DNA of 64,000 bases from Roseateles terrae (GTDB taxonomy: Bacteria; Pseudomonadota; Gammaproteobacteria; Burkholderiales; Burkholderiaceae_C). The stretch is from positions 1 through 64,000 of the forward strand of contig NZ_JACHXO010000004.1 of NCBI RefSeq assembly GCF_014192155.1. Reading direction: 5' to 3'. This document shows positions 27,344 to 37,036 of this stretch, in pieces. A model generated the notes under the pieces. It saw nothing but the letters and a program-made list of their open reading frames with translations, searched no databases and was not told the origin of the DNA. The translations under genes and the position numbers were made by a program. Every line of letters starts with the position of its first letter. The stretch's first letter is position 1.

Positions 27344-28075
27344 TCAGCATTTGATACCGACGTGCAAGGCGACCACGCCGCCGGTCAGGTTGTGGACATC
27401 CACATGGCCGAAACCGGCGGTCTTCATCATCGCCTTCAGCTCGGCCTGGGCCGGGTGCATGCGGATGGATTCCGCCAGGTAGCGATAGCTGTCGGCGTCG
27501 CCCGCGATCATCTGACCCAGACGCGGCAGCACCTTGAAGCTGTACCAGTCGTAGGGCTTGCGCAGCGGCTCGGCCACGCGAGAGAACTCCAGCACCAGCA
27601 GCCGGCCGCCGGGACGCAGCACGCGGCACATCTCGGCCAGGGCCTTGTCCTTGTGCGTCATGTTGCGCAGGCCGAAGGCGACCGAGACGAGGTCGAAGCT
27701 GTTGTCCTTGTAGGGCAGCGCTTCGGCATCACACAGGTTGGTGGGCAGCACCATGCCTTCGTCGAGCAGACGCTCCCGACCGGTGCGCAGCATCGCTTCG
27801 TTGATGTCGGTGTGCACCACCATGCCGCGCTCGCCCACTTTGCGGGCGAAGGCGCGGGCCAGATCGCCGGTACCGCCGGCGATGTCCAGCACCTTGTCGC
27901 CGGCCTTGAGGTTGGCCACCGCCACGGTGTAGGCCTTCCAGGCGCGGTGCAGGCCCATGGACATCAGGTCGTTCATGATGTCGTAGCGGGAGGCGACGGA
28001 GTCGAAGACACCGCGCACGCGGCGCGCTTTCTGGGTTTCGTCAACCGTCTCGAAGCCGAAGTGGGTGGAGCTCAT
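27344..28075 (-). CDS. ubiE: Ubiquinone/menaquinone biosynthesis C-methyltransferase UbiE
   Basis: SAM-dependent C-methylase of the respiratory quinone pathway, cytosolic. The 243 residues start [41 protein letters not shown], the standard UbiE opening, then [15 protein letters not shown] (SAM motif I), [27 protein letters not shown] and [17 protein letters not shown]. The extra 37 codons of open frame upstream are rejected because homologs start at MSSTHFG. It follows the DUF971 gene by 28 bases, a common beta-proteobacterial pairing (from family knowledge). Confidence 0.97.
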   Translation of the reverse strand: MSSTHFGFETVDETQKARRVRGVFDSVASRYDIMNDLMSMGLHRAWKAYTVAVANLKAGDKVLDIAGGTGDLARAFARKVGERGMVVHTDINEAMLRTGRERLLDEGMVLPTNLCDAEALPYKDNSFDLVSVAFGLRNMTHKDKALAEMCRVLRPGGRLLVLEFSRVAEPLRKPYDWYSFKVLPRLGQMIAGDADSYRYLAESIRMHPAQAELKAMMKTAGFGHVDVHNLTGGVVALHVGIKC

Positions 28076-28103
28076 GGCGATCCTGCTGGAATGTTCTTGT
28101 TGA

Positions 28104-28517
28104 TCAGTGACTGCTGCAGCCGTGGCCGCCCTTGTCGGGCATCGGTGCGTCGCGGTCCAGGCCGGCGGCGGCCAGGCGCGCTTCATAGTCGCGCATCAGC
28201 TGGTCCTGGTCGCGGCCCAGCTGGTAGAGATAGGCCCAGGTGAACAGGCCGCTTTCATGGCCGTCCGAAAACAGCGGCTGCAGCGCATAGTGGCCGACCT
28301 GCTGGACGGCGACGATCTGCACATCCCGCTTGCCGGTCTGCAGCACTTCCTGGCCGGGGCCGTGGCCCTGCACTTCCGCCGAAGGGCTGCACACCCGCAT
28401 CAGTTCAAACGGGATGCGGAAGCGGGCGCCGTCCGAGAAGGCCAGCTCCAGCACTTTGGACTGCTGGTGGACGACGATGTCGGTGGGGAGCGGAGAAGAA
28501 GAGTCGAGGCCGGCCAT
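28104..28517 (-). CDS. DUF971 family protein
   Basis: Small cytosolic protein of 137 residues with the DUF971 (gamma-butyrobetaine hydroxylase N-terminal-like) fold: [42 protein letters not shown], then [33 protein letters not shown]. The C-terminus ends GGHGCSSH. The biochemical role is unknown; related domains bind iron-sulfur clusters or zinc. The start is the ATG beginning MAGLDSSSP; the open frame extends further upstream into a terminator and cannot be coding there. It probably forms an operon with ubiE. Confidence 0.9.
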   Translation of the reverse strand: MAGLDSSSPLPTDIVVHQQSKVLELAFSDGARFRIPFELMRVCSPSAEVQGHGPGQEVLQTGKRDVQIVAVQQVGHYALQPLFSDGHESGLFTWAYLYQLGRDQDQLMRDYEARLAAAGLDRDAPMPDKGGHGCSSH

Positions 28518-28557
28518 GGTCGTGGAATCCAATAAGGTCCCAAGTGTACCGGCAGGC

Positions 28558-28588
28558 AAAAAAAAACCCGCCGACTCGCGCCGGCGGG
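28558..28588 (-). terminator. Strong intrinsic terminator of the protease gene
   Basis: On the reverse strand CCCGCCG pairs with CGGCGGG around an 8-base loop and is followed directly by nine U residues. It ends the transcript of the subtilisin-like protease about 70 bases past its stop. Confidence 0.92.
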
Positions 28589-28596
28589 AATCAACA

Positions 28597-28622
28597 GGTG
28601 CCCCGTTCGGGCCCAGGGCACC
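28597..28622 (-). terminator. Accessory hairpin before the protease terminator
   Basis: Perfect arms GGTGCCC/GGGCACC lie between the protease stop codon and the main terminator, with no U tract of their own. It may protect the mRNA 3' end. Confidence 0.45.
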
Positions 28623-28658
28623 CGGCTTACCAAGCGAGGTGATTGGCAAGAAGGGCCA

Positions 28659-30494
28659 TCACCACCCAAGCGTCAGCGCATAGCTGTTGGCGCCGCCGCT
28701 GTAATAGAGCACCCGTACATAGACGGTCACAGCGGCTGAGGTGGTGTTGGAATAGGTGAAGCTGTCGGTTTGACCCGCACTCAGGGTGCTGGACTTCAGG
28801 GTCGTGCCGCTGGCGTTGTAGAGATAGAGGTCGTAGTCCACGCCGGACGCATTGGGCAGGGACGCGGTCAGCGTCTTCCCGGCCGGCAGGGACACGGCGA
28901 AATAGTCGTTCGTGTCGGTGCTGGAGAGCGAGCCGCTGATGGTGGCGGGAGACGCAATCGACTGGGCGGTCGCACGGGAGTCGTTGGAGGCGGTGGTTTC
29001 CGGCACGGTGGTGCCACCGCCGCCGCCGCTGCCCAGGATGGCGGTCAGCGCTGCGTCGGCGTTCAGGATGCCGGTGCCGCACTGGCTGCAGGTGGCCGGA
29101 AAGGCCCGTGCGCTGCTCTTGAGCGCGGCGGTGATCTGGTCCGGTGTGGCGGTCGGCTTGACGCTATACATCAGCGCGGCGACGGCGGCCACGTGTGGCG
29201 TGGCCATCGAGGTGCCGGAGTAGTAGGCATAGCTGTCCGCCCCTGGCGTGGTGGTGCCTGCGTTGAGGGTGGAATAGATGCCGTTGCCCGAGCCGGAATC
29301 GCCGCCCGGCGCTGCCAGTGCCACGATGGAGCCGTAGTTCGAATACGAGGCGCGGCCCCCGCTGCGGTTGGTGGCGGCCACCGTCACCACACCGGCGCAG
29401 CTCGCCGGGCTGAAGTTGGCGGCATTGGCGGCCGAGTTGCCGGCGGCGACGATCACGCTGGACCCGCGGGACCGGGCGCCGTTGATGGCCGTCTGTGTGG
29501 TGGTGTCGCAGGCACCGCTGCCGCCGAGCGACAGGTTCAGCACCTTGGCCGGGTTGGCATTGGCCGGGACGCCGGAGACGCTGCCACCGGACGACCAGGT
29601 GATGCCGTCGGCAATGTCGGAGGTGTAGCCGCCGCACTTGCCCAGAGCCCGCACCGGCAGGATCTTCGCGTTGTAGGCAATGCCGGCGATGCCAATGCCG
29701 TTGTTCGCCTTGGCGGCGATGGTGCCAGCGACGTGCGTGCCATGCCAGCTGGAGCTGGAGCCCGGCACGCCGGAGCCGCATTCGTTGGCGGCGTAGTAGT
29801 CGCCCGGATCCAGCGCATCGGCGTCGCGGCCATTGCCGTCCACCGACACGGCGGTGTCCGCGATGAAGTCATAACCCGCCACGGTCGAGCTGCCGCTGGC
29901 GGTGGCGAACTGGCCGCTCAGGTCGACATGGGGGCGGTAGCCGGTGTCGATCACCGCCACCACCACGCCGGTGCCGGTCGCGCGGTCCCAGGCTGCCGGT
30001 GCGCGGATGCCGCCAGTGGTCTCGAACAGGTCCCATTGGACGCTGTAGCTGGGATCGGTGGGCGTGGCCATCGGATACATCTTGCGGTCAGGCTCGACAT
30101 ATTCGACGTTGGCGTCATTGGCCTTGATCTGGGTGGCCAGGTCCTGCAGCTGGCTGAGGCTCAGGGCGCGGCCCAGCTTGAAGACGTGGGCACCGGTGCC
30201 GGTCTGACGCACCAGCTTCACCTGGGCGCCCCAGGGCGCGGCGAGCTGCTGCAGGGTCTGGGTGCGGGTGCTGATGGCATCGCTGGCCACCGGATGCGCC
30301 TGTACCGCGACGCCCAGCCGCTGCTGGACGGCCACGCTGCCGTCCTTGTATTTGACGATCAGACGGTCGGTCTGCTCGGGCAGTGGCTGACGCACGGCGT
30401 TGGCATCGACGGTGGGCACGCCCCCGAACGACGAGGTGCTGACGGCAAAGAGTCCCAGGGCCAGCGCACTGCTGAGCTTCGTCAATCGCATCAT
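28659..30494 (-). CDS. Secreted subtilisin-like serine protease (S8) with C-terminal PPC domain
   Basis: Exported endopeptidase of 611 residues. A signal peptide (LTKLSSALALGLFAVSTSSFG) is followed by an inhibitor-type propeptide (DRLIVKYKDG to EYVEPDRKMYP) and the S8 domain with the catalytic triad Asp183 (VVAVIDTGY), His251 (SSWHGTHVAGTIAA) and Ser429 (YSGTSMATPHVA), plus oxyanion Asn in VAAGNSAAN. A Gly linker leads to a beta-sandwich PPC domain (DYFAVSLPAGKTLTASLPNASGVDYDLYLYNASG) that is usually removed on maturation. Paired cysteines in the catalytic domain suggest disulfides. The start was chosen at the first ATG of an ATGATG pair with GGAG nine bases upstream. Monocistronic, with its own terminator. 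Confidence 0.95.
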   Translation of the reverse strand: MMRLTKLSSALALGLFAVSTSSFGGVPTVDANAVRQPLPEQTDRLIVKYKDGSVAVQQRLGVAVQAHPVASDAISTRTQTLQQLAAPWGAQVKLVRQTGTGAHVFKLGRALSLSQLQDLATQIKANDANVEYVEPDRKMYPMATPTDPSYSVQWDLFETTGGIRAPAAWDRATGTGVVVAVIDTGYRPHVDLSGQFATASGSSTVAGYDFIADTAVSVDGNGRDADALDPGDYYAANECGSGVPGSSSSWHGTHVAGTIAAKANNGIGIAGIAYNAKILPVRALGKCGGYTSDIADGITWSSGGSVSGVPANANPAKVLNLSLGGSGACDTTTQTAINGARSRGSSVIVAAGNSAANAANFSPASCAGVVTVAATNRSGGRASYSNYGSIVALAAPGGDSGSGNGIYSTLNAGTTTPGADSYAYYSGTSMATPHVAAVAALMYSVKPTATPDQITAALKSSARAFPATCSQCGTGILNADAALTAILGSGGGGGTTVPETTASNDSRATAQSIASPATISGSLSSTDTNDYFAVSLPAGKTLTASLPNASGVDYDLYLYNASGTTLKSSTLSAGQTDSFTYSNTTSAAVTVYVRVLYYSGGANSYALTLGW

Positions 30495-31002
30495 GCTGTT
30501 GATCTCCATGGTTGCTGTCGCCGGAATGCCGCCTTGGCATCCCCTCCTCCATCGCTGAATCACTCCCCTGCAATGGACGTTGCGAATGCGCTTTCATCGA
30601 ATGGCGTCGATCGCAACGTGGGGCTAGTGTAGGAATGGCGATCCGGCCGCAGCGCGTCCCCCTGCAAGACCTGACAGGAAAGGAAATCCCCTAGAAATCA
30701 ATTGTTCACAAATGTGTGGCGAGCCAGCACCCGCGCGACGTGGAAGGGATGCGCGAGCTGGAGGGCCCAAGCCAGCGGGCCTCGACGCTCAATAGGTTGA
30801 CTATTCAGACGGCATGCCCGGCGTCCAATGGAGGCCTTGCATCACGCAGCGAGCTGCAGCGCGGTTACGCGTGGCTGTTGCACTGAGTGCACAAGCGCGC
30901 GTTTGCGCAAATGAGTGAATGGCATGTCGACTGCACAGAAAACGCGAATGGCGTCATTGCAGGGGGATGCAATGACGGCGACTTCCGGCCTACAGCGCTG
31001 GT
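30495..31002. other. Intergenic region between MFS transporter and protease
   Basis: No gene supported. It must contain the protease promoter (reverse strand), but no clear -35/-10 pair stands out. A relatively AT-rich patch lies at about 30680-30715. At 30952-30977 there is a hairpin described separately. Confidence 0.5.
30952..30977 (-). terminator. Hairpin downstream of the MFS transporter gene
   Basis: Perfect 10-bp arms CGTCATTGCA/TGCAATGACG enclose a six-base loop, starting 26 bases past the MFS stop in transcript direction. Only a short U-rich segment follows at some distance, so this is a weak or Rho-assisted terminator candidate. Confidence 0.55.
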
Positions 31003-32205
31003 TCAGCGCTCGGGGAGCCGCATCACCTGCCGCGCGCTCCAGTGGGCGCCGATCAGGATGGACGCCATCAGCCACAGCGGCGCGAAGGGCACGCTGGCGG
31101 TGGCCAGCATGCCGAAGCCCATCGGCATCGCCACGGTGGCGCCATTGCTGGCCAGGCCCCGCAGGCCCAGCGCCTGGCCGTGGCGGTCCGGTGGTGTCAC
31201 CTGATGCAGCTTGGCCAGGATCATCGGCTGCACCGAGCCAAGGGCGGTGCCGAGGATGGCGGAGCCGACCATCAGGCCGACGGTGCCCGGCAGCCAGGCG
31301 TAGATCACCAGAATGCCCATGGCAATGGTGATGGCCGAGCGCAGGGCCTTCATCTCATCCAGATGGTGGGCCCAGCGCACGATGGCCAGCCGCACCAGCG
31401 TGGCGGCCGCTGCGAAGCTGCCGAGCACGAGGCCGATGCCCGATGCCGAGAGGCCCTTGGCATGGCCGATCACAGGCACCACGAAGCTGTGGGCATCCCA
31501 GCAGGCGGACATCGCCACGTTGATGATCAGCAGATAGCGCAGCGCCGGATCCCGCAGCAAGTCCCAGGCGGGTTTCGGTTTGCCCGCGTCGGCGCGTGGC
31601 GGCGGCGGCGTGTGGCGCGGCACGCGCAGCGCGAGCCACCAGGCCAGCAGCGGCAGCAGCACGGCCAGGCCGAAGGACCAGCCATAACCGGCGTGGTCCA
31701 TCAGCAGACCGGCGGCCACCGGGGCTAGCGCATTCGACACGGCCGGCCCCAGGGCCACCCAGCTGAAGACGCGTTTGAGCTGGGACGGGTCGGTCACCAT
31801 CTGGCCGGCTTCGCGCTGGATGGCGACGGCCGCCACGGCGACGGCCCCGCCGCAGAGCAGGCAGCTCACCGCAATCAGCGGGAGCGAGGTGACCCACAAG
31901 GCCAGCAGGGCCAGCAACGCGCCCGCCAGTGCCATCACCGCGCCAATGCCCACGGGTCGATGAAAGCCGTGGCGATCCGCCAGACGGCCAGCCCACAGCG
32001 ACAGGCCGACGGGCGCCACGGCAAACAGGCTCTGCAGCAGGCCGACGATCCATTCGCCGTAGCCGCGGTCCAGCACCCACAGGCTGGCGGTCACGCGGGT
32101 GACGGCCATGCAGGCATGCACGGCCATCAGGGTGGCGATGACGGTGGGGAACGCCCGACTCACGCCGGAGGAGGAAGGGCCGTCCGGGGCGGGCGCTGTG
32201 CTCAT
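31003..32205 (-). CDS. Major facilitator superfamily transporter
   Basis: Inner-membrane permease of 400 residues with twelve predicted helices in two halves joined by a Pro/Lys-rich cytosolic loop (VPRHTPPPPRADAGKPKPAWDLL). The N-terminal half has the MFS signature loop LWAGRLADRHGFHRPVGIG between helices 2 and 3. GHAKGLSASGIGLVLGSFAAAATLVRLA in the second half resembles drug/metabolite efflux proteins. The substrate cannot be inferred. It overlaps rmuC by 4 bases. Confidence 0.9.
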   Translation of the reverse strand: MSTAPAPDGPSSSGVSRAFPTVIATLMAVHACMAVTRVTASLWVLDRGYGEWIVGLLQSLFAVAPVGLSLWAGRLADRHGFHRPVGIGAVMALAGALLALLALWVTSLPLIAVSCLLCGGAVAVAAVAIQREAGQMVTDPSQLKRVFSWVALGPAVSNALAPVAAGLLMDHAGYGWSFGLAVLLPLLAWWLALRVPRHTPPPPRADAGKPKPAWDLLRDPALRYLLIINVAMSACWDAHSFVVPVIGHAKGLSASGIGLVLGSFAAAATLVRLAIVRWAHHLDEMKALRSAITIAMGILVIYAWLPGTVGLMVGSAILGTALGSVQPMILAKLHQVTPPDRHGQALGLRGLASNGATVAMPMGFGMLATASVPFAPLWLMASILIGAHWSARQVMRLPER

Positions 32206-33617
32206 CCGGCGACGTCCTCGTCGGTCTGGCCCAGTTGCATCACGCGGGACATCTGATCTTCGGGCAGTGCTTCCACCGTCTTGAGCCGGCGGGTCATGGC
32301 GCGGGTGCGGACCTCGGCGGCGTCGATGGTGTTGCTGGCTTCTTCCAGCTTCTTCTTCGTCTTGGCCAGCACCTCACCGAACTTGCCGAATTCGGTCTTC
32401 ACCGCAGACAGCACCTCCCACACCTCGGCCGAGCGCTTCTCAAGGGCCAGGGTGCGGAAGCCCATCTGCAGGCTGGACAGGGTGGCCAGCAGCGTGGTGG
32501 GCCCCACCAACATCACTTTGTACTCCCGCTGCAGCGACTCGGTCAGGCCGGGCCGGCGCAGGGCCTCCGCATACAGGCCTTCGGTGGGCAGGAACAGCAG
32601 CGCGAAATCGGTAGTGTGCGGCGGCCCCAGATACTTCTCCCGGATCGTCTTGGCTTCCAGGCGCAGACGGCTCTCGATGGCGCGACCAGCCTGCTCGGCC
32701 GACGGGGCATCGGCGCGTTCCTGCGCGTCGAGCAGGCGCTCGTAGTCTTCGCGCGGGAACTTGGCATCGATGGGCAGCCACAGTGGCTGACCGTCTTCCC
32801 GCTGACCCGGCAGCTTGAGCGCGAACTCCACCCGCGCCCCGGTACCAGGCAGGGTCTCGACGTTGGCGGCGTACTGCTCGGGGGTGAACACCTGCTCCAG
32901 CAGGCCGGCCAGTTGCACCTCGCCGAAGATGCCGCGGGTCTTGACGTTGGTCAGCACACGGTTGAGCGAGCCGACATCCCGGGCCAGCGTCTGCATCTCA
33001 CCGAGGCCCCGATAGACCTGTTCCAGGCGCTCGGCCACCTGTTTGAAGCTTTCGCCCAGGCGCTGTTCCAGTGTTGCGTGCAGCTTCTCATCGACGGTGG
33101 CGCGCATCTGCTCCAGCTTCTTCTCGTTGTCCTGCTGAATGCTCTGCAGACGGGACTCCACCGTGCGGCGCGTCTCCGCCAGCCCGGCCTCGTTGCGTTG
33201 CGCCAGGGCCTGCAACTGTTCGGTCAGCAGGCTGCCCAGACGGGCCGCGGCGGCATCCTGCGCTTCCCGCGCGGTGGCGGCCTGCTGCGCGAGGGATTGC
33301 TGCAGCCGGGCGAGCTGGATGCGGAAGCTGTCGATCTGCTCATTCTGTGTCCGGGCGACATCTCCGCCCTGTGCCAGCAGCGACTGCTGGAAATGGGACA
33401 GCGTGGCGAGGGTGTCCTGCCGAAGGGCGCTGTTGACGCGATTGAGTTCGTCCCGGAGCGAGCGGTCGAGCCGTTCGCTCGATTGCTGGATCAAAGGCGC
33501 GACAGGTTCCTGAAGTTCACTCGTCCCGGTCGCACGTCGCAGCAACAACACCAGCAGTACGACGGTGATCAAAGACAGGATCACCACACCAATCATCAGC
33601 ACATCAACAAGCGTCAT
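32202..33617 (-). CDS. rmuC: DNA recombination protein RmuC
   Basis: Protein of 471 residues that limits inversion-type rearrangements at short repeats and carries a PD-(D/E)XK nuclease-like core. An N-terminal membrane helix (VLMIGVVILSLITVVLLVLLL) anchors it. A coiled coil runs from about residue 45 to 215, rich in Gln and Glu. The core shows NVKTRGIFGEVQLAGLLEQVFTPEQY, LWLPIDAKFPREDYERLL (catalytic D-x-K), and LLFLPTEGLYAEALRRPGL with VMLVGPTTLLATLSSLQMGFRTLALEKR. Length and order match the family. Confidence 0.95.
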   Translation of the reverse strand: MTLVDVLMIGVVILSLITVVLLVLLLRRATGTSELQEPVAPLIQQSSERLDRSLRDELNRVNSALRQDTLATLSHFQQSLLAQGGDVARTQNEQIDSFRIQLARLQQSLAQQAATAREAQDAAAARLGSLLTEQLQALAQRNEAGLAETRRTVESRLQSIQQDNEKKLEQMRATVDEKLHATLEQRLGESFKQVAERLEQVYRGLGEMQTLARDVGSLNRVLTNVKTRGIFGEVQLAGLLEQVFTPEQYAANVETLPGTGARVEFALKLPGQREDGQPLWLPIDAKFPREDYERLLDAQERADAPSAEQAGRAIESRLRLEAKTIREKYLGPPHTTDFALLFLPTEGLYAEALRRPGLTESLQREYKVMLVGPTTLLATLSSLQMGFRTLALEKRSAEVWEVLSAVKTEFGKFGEVLAKTKKKLEEASNTIDAAEVRTRAMTRRLKTVEALPEDQMSRVMQLGQTDEDVAG

Positions 33618-33709
33618 GGTTCCATTGTGTCAGCCTCCGAGGTGCCTCGGTTTGGAGGAGCCAGTTTCCGGTGATGTATCAGCCAACAGGTCATCCGCCC
33701 ATCCGCCTG

Positions 33710-34693
33710 TCACCGCTTCAACACTCCCGGATTCAACGCCGTCGGCGGCGTCCCCCCCGTCAATGCGGCAATCAGGTTGTCCACCGCGAGATCACTCATC
33801 GCCCGCCGCGTCGCCACCGTCGCGCTTGCGATATGCGGCGTCAGCACCACGTTGCTGCACGACAGCAGCTCCGCATGGACCGCCGGCTCGCCCTCGAACA
33901 CGTCCAGGCCCGCCGCTGCAATCGTCCCCGCCTTCAGCGCACGCGCGAGCGCCGCATCGTTCACCACCCCACCCCGCGCGATGTTGGTCAAGGTCGCCGT
34001 TGGCTTCATCAGCGCCAGCTCCTTCTCCCCCACCAGATGATGCGACGACGGGCTGTACGGCACGACGATCACCAGATGGTCCGCACGCCGCAACAGCTCG
34101 TCCTTTTCCACCCAGGTCGCCCCCAGCGGCGCTTCCTGTTCCGCCGGCAGCCGGCTGCGGTTGTGATAGATCACCGGCATCCCGAATCCCAGATGACCGC
34201 GCCGCGCAATCGCAGCGCCGATGCGTCCCATGCCCAGCACCCCCAACGTTGCGCCATGCACGTCGGCCCCGGCGAACATGGTCACCGACCAGTGCTTCCA
34301 CTCCCCGCGGCGCAGAAAATGTTCACTCTCGGTGATGCGTCGCGCGGTCGCCATCATCAGCGCGAAGCCGAAGTCCGCGGTCGTTTCGGTCAACACGTCC
34401 GGCGCATTGCTCACCACCACGCCCCGCGCGGTACACGCCGGCAGATCGATGTTGTTGTAGCCCACTGCCATCGTGCACACCGCCCGAAGATCGGGACAGG
34501 CGTCCAGCAAGGCCGCATCGATCTTGTTGCTGCCGCTGACATACACACCGGCCTTGCCTTGCAGCCGCCGGATCAACTCGTCATATGGCAGCGGCTGATC
34601 CGTCTCGTTCGTTTCGACATCGAAATGCGGACGCAGCCGGTCCACGATGTCGCTGAACGTATTCACGGCCACCAGCACTTGGGGTTTGCTCAT
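33710..34693 (-). CDS. D-2-hydroxyacid dehydrogenase, probable glyoxylate/hydroxypyruvate reductase
   Basis: NAD(P)H-dependent reductase of 327 residues, most like GhrB/2-ketogluconate reductase types. It has the catalytic-domain motif AVGYNNIDLPACTARGVVVSNAPDVLTETTADFGFALMMATARR, a Rossmann motif LGVLGMGRIGAAIARRG, and the catalytic Arg (NIARGGVVND), Glu (LDVFEGEP) and His (LTPHIAS). An in-frame extension of 18 codons upstream is not needed: homologs start near MSKPQVLVAVN. It reads in the same direction as the downstream nitroreductase-thioesterase pair but is separated from it by 78 bases. Confidence 0.92.
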   Translation of the reverse strand: MSKPQVLVAVNTFSDIVDRLRPHFDVETNETDQPLPYDELIRRLQGKAGVYVSGSNKIDAALLDACPDLRAVCTMAVGYNNIDLPACTARGVVVSNAPDVLTETTADFGFALMMATARRITESEHFLRRGEWKHWSVTMFAGADVHGATLGVLGMGRIGAAIARRGHLGFGMPVIYHNRSRLPAEQEAPLGATWVEKDELLRRADHLVIVVPYSPSSHHLVGEKELALMKPTATLTNIARGGVVNDAALARALKAGTIAAAGLDVFEGEPAVHAELLSCSNVVLTPHIASATVATRRAMSDLAVDNLIAALTGGTPPTALNPGVLKR

Positions 34694-34771
34694 CTCGAAT
34701 CTCCACGGGTCGCAGGGCGTTCGGCTGATTCTGAAGCAAAGCCCCACCCCATGGGGCCCGCTTGCGCCCGG

Positions 34772-35554
34772 TCAATCGAGGAAGCGCACAAATCCGCTGA
34801 CCGGTTCCCGCTGGGTAACCAATGAGTTTTCCACCGCTTCCGGGTCCGCATACCCCATCGCCATGCCGCAAACCAGCATCTGCTCCGGCGCCAGACCCAG
34901 TTCATCCGAGATGACGCGATGGAACTGGGTGAAGGCCGCCTGCGGACACGTATGGAGGCCATGGGCGCGCGCCGCCACCATGATGCTCTGCAAAAACATG
35001 CCGTAGTCCAGCCAGCTGCCCTGCTGCATCACCCGATCGATGGTGAACATCAGGCCGACCGGCGCGTCGAAGAAGCTGTAGTTGCGGCCATGCTGGGCAT
35101 GCATGCGGTCCTTGTCGCCCTTGGTGATGCCGAGCAGGCCGTACAGGTCCCAGCCCACCTTGCGGCGGCGGTCAATGTACGGGGAGACCCACTCCCGGGG
35201 GTAGTAGGCGTATTCCTCCGAGTGGCTCGCCAGTTCCTCGGGATTGTTGTAGACCGCCTGCAGGCGCGCGACCAGCCGGTCCCGCGAAGCGCCGGTCAGC
35301 ACATGCACCTGCCACGGCTGGGTGTTGGTGCCCGAGGGCGCGCGGGCGGCCACTTCCAGGATGCGCTCCAGCGTCTCACGCGGCACCGGGGTGGGCAGGA
35401 AGGCCCGCATCGAGTGGCGGGTCTGGAGGGCGGCCTCCACGGCGGCGGTCTGTTCGGGCGTCGGCGCGGTGAACGGAGACGGACGCGCGGCGGGGGCAGA
35501 TGATGAAGACACCGGTGCCGGGGTGGCAGATGCGGGAGAGACAGGCAGGGTCAT
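34772..35554 (-). CDS. Nitroreductase family protein
   Basis: FMN-dependent oxidoreductase of 260 residues. After a 30-residue Ser/Pro/Ala-rich leader come [41 protein letters not shown], the FMN-binding signature, and [30 protein letters not shown] with [13 protein letters not shown]. Substrates in the family are nitroaromatics, quinones or flavins; nothing here tells which. Its ATG overlaps the thioesterase stop by 4 bases, so both are translated together. Confidence 0.92.
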   Translation of the reverse strand: MTLPVSPASATPAPVSSSSAPAARPSPFTAPTPEQTAAVEAALQTRHSMRAFLPTPVPRETLERILEVAARAPSGTNTQPWQVHVLTGASRDRLVARLQAVYNNPEELASHSEEYAYYPREWVSPYIDRRRKVGWDLYGLLGITKGDKDRMHAQHGRNYSFFDAPVGLMFTIDRVMQQGSWLDYGMFLQSIMVAARAHGLHTCPQAAFTQFHRVISDELGLAPEQMLVCGMAMGYADPEAVENSLVTQREPVSGFVRFLD

Positions 35555-36006
35555 GAACGCTCCAGGGGCTGCAAGGCTTGTTGATACGCGGGGGGCAGTT
35601 CCGGGACCGGGCGACGCGAGGCGCGGTCCACATAGACATGCACAAAGTGACCGGCGGCGGCGCTGAGGTCCTCCCCTTCGGCAAACAGGCCGATCTCGTA
35701 GCGGACGCTGGAGCGCCCACGCTGGGCGACGCGTAGTCCGGCTTGCACCTGCTGCGGAAAGGCCAGGGACGCGAAGAAGTTGCAGTGGGTTTCCACCACC
35801 AGGCCGATAACCTCGCCGTGGTGAATGTCCAGCGCGCCCTGTTCGATCAGGTAGCGGTTCACCGCGGTGTCGAACAGGCTGTAGTAGATGACGTTGTTGA
35901 GGTGGCCGTAGACGTCGTTGTCCATCCAGCGGGTGGGGACCGGCACCCAGCAGGCGTAGGCGCTGCGAGGCTCGGGACGGGGACGGTCGGTGCGCTCGGT
36001 GCTCAT
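35551..36006 (-). CDS. Acyl-CoA thioesterase, 4HBT (hotdog) family
   Basis: Hotdog-fold thioesterase of 151 residues. The catalytic segment is [30 protein letters not shown], with the Asp and His of the 4-hydroxybenzoyl-CoA thioesterase type, followed by [39 protein letters not shown]. It hydrolyses some acyl-CoA, but which one is unknown. The ATG at MSTERTD is preferred over a GTG seven codons earlier. It is the first gene of a pair with the nitroreductase. Confidence 0.9.
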   Translation of the reverse strand: MSTERTDRPRPEPRSAYACWVPVPTRWMDNDVYGHLNNVIYYSLFDTAVNRYLIEQGALDIHHGEVIGLVVETHCNFFASLAFPQQVQAGLRVAQRGRSSVRYEIGLFAEGEDLSAAAGHFVHVYVDRASRRPVPELPPAYQQALQPLERS

Positions 36007-36165
36007 GGGCGCTGATTCTTCCACCACCGGATGACGTGACGCTGTCGCCTTGGGAACCCGGGCGATCGAGCCGAGCGTCGAGGCGGCGCTCGACGCCTTC
36101 GTGCAGGCGGCGTGTTTTGGGGGCGGCAGGAGCAGCGGGAACGGCGGGAGGCAGCGCCGGGAACG

Positions 36166-36984
36166 CTATCGCGCAGACGATGACTGCGCCGGATGCAAGA
36201 CCGTGTTGCTCCGCTTTTCCTTGGGCACGTAGTCAAACACCAGCAGGGACACCGGTTGCGCGCCCCGGTTGATGCCGCGGTGAACGGTCTGGCGCTGTTC
36301 CACGACTGTCTCCCCAGGCCCGTAGACGTGGCTGCGGCCTGCCAGATCCTGCACCTCCAGCTGGCCCCGTTCGACGTAGGCATAACGCTGATGCGGATTC
36401 AGATGCCACGGCAAGGTGGCGTTCGGCAGGACTTCGTAACGGTTCACCAGCACCCGCAGGGCGGCATCCGGCATGGTGATCGGTTCACCGGTGTAGTCGG
36501 TGGTGAGCGTCAAGGGGGCTGAAGCAGCACCTTCCTGCATGGATGGCTCCGCCCCCGGCAGCCGCCGCAGATGCTGAAGCACCAGTAGCTGCACGGGCCC
36601 CTGCTCGCTCGCCGCCCAGGCCCGTCCCCCATCGTCCAGTGCCCATTGGCCTTCGGTGACCGGTTCCGCGCGACCGCCGTGACGCGCCGCCACCCACAGC
36701 TCACCGCGTTGCACCAGCGCGTGTCTCAATAACAGCCGTTCTGCGGCAAGCAGGCGCTCACCCGGCGCGAGGGTGACCGTTTGCACCTGCAACTCCGGAT
36801 ACGCGGGCAGGCGGATGTGGGAACCGTCTGGCAGGCGCATGAGATCAACGAGCAGCGTCACGGTGGCGGCATTGCCCATGAGGGCTGGCGCCTGCTGCGC
36901 CTGTTGTGCCTGCGCGGCGGGTTGCAGATGAGCCGCTGCCGCGCTGTGCAGCAGACGGGGGTCGACATTCAATGAGGGCAACAA
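36166..36984 (-). CDS. Cupin-domain protein (bicupin)
   Basis: Protein of 272 residues with two cupin-like halves. The C-terminal half is the clearer: LPNATLPWHLNPHQRYAYVERGQLEVQDLAGRSHVYGPGETVVEQRQTVHRGINRGAQPVSLLVFDYVP, carrying the His and Glu expected for metal binding. The N-terminal half (YPELQVQTVTLAPGERLLAAERLLLRHALVQRGELWVAA) is a degenerate copy. The start is TTG with GGAG seven bases upstream; a later ATG would remove a Gln/Ala-rich leader. It follows the deacetylase-like gene by 52 bases on the same strand, so the two may be co-transcribed. Function unknown. Confidence 0.75.
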   Translation of the reverse strand: MLPSLNVDPRLLHSAAAAHLQPAAQAQQAQQAPALMGNAATVTLLVDLMRLPDGSHIRLPAYPELQVQTVTLAPGERLLAAERLLLRHALVQRGELWVAARHGGRAEPVTEGQWALDDGGRAWAASEQGPVQLLVLQHLRRLPGAEPSMQEGAASAPLTLTTDYTGEPITMPDAALRVLVNRYEVLPNATLPWHLNPHQRYAYVERGQLEVQDLAGRSHVYGPGETVVEQRQTVHRGINRGAQPVSLLVFDYVPKEKRSNTVLHPAQSSSAR

Positions 36985-37036
36985 GGCCGTTCTCCGCCAT
37001 CAGATGCTTCTGAGTGGCGGCGCCGGGCCAATTGGA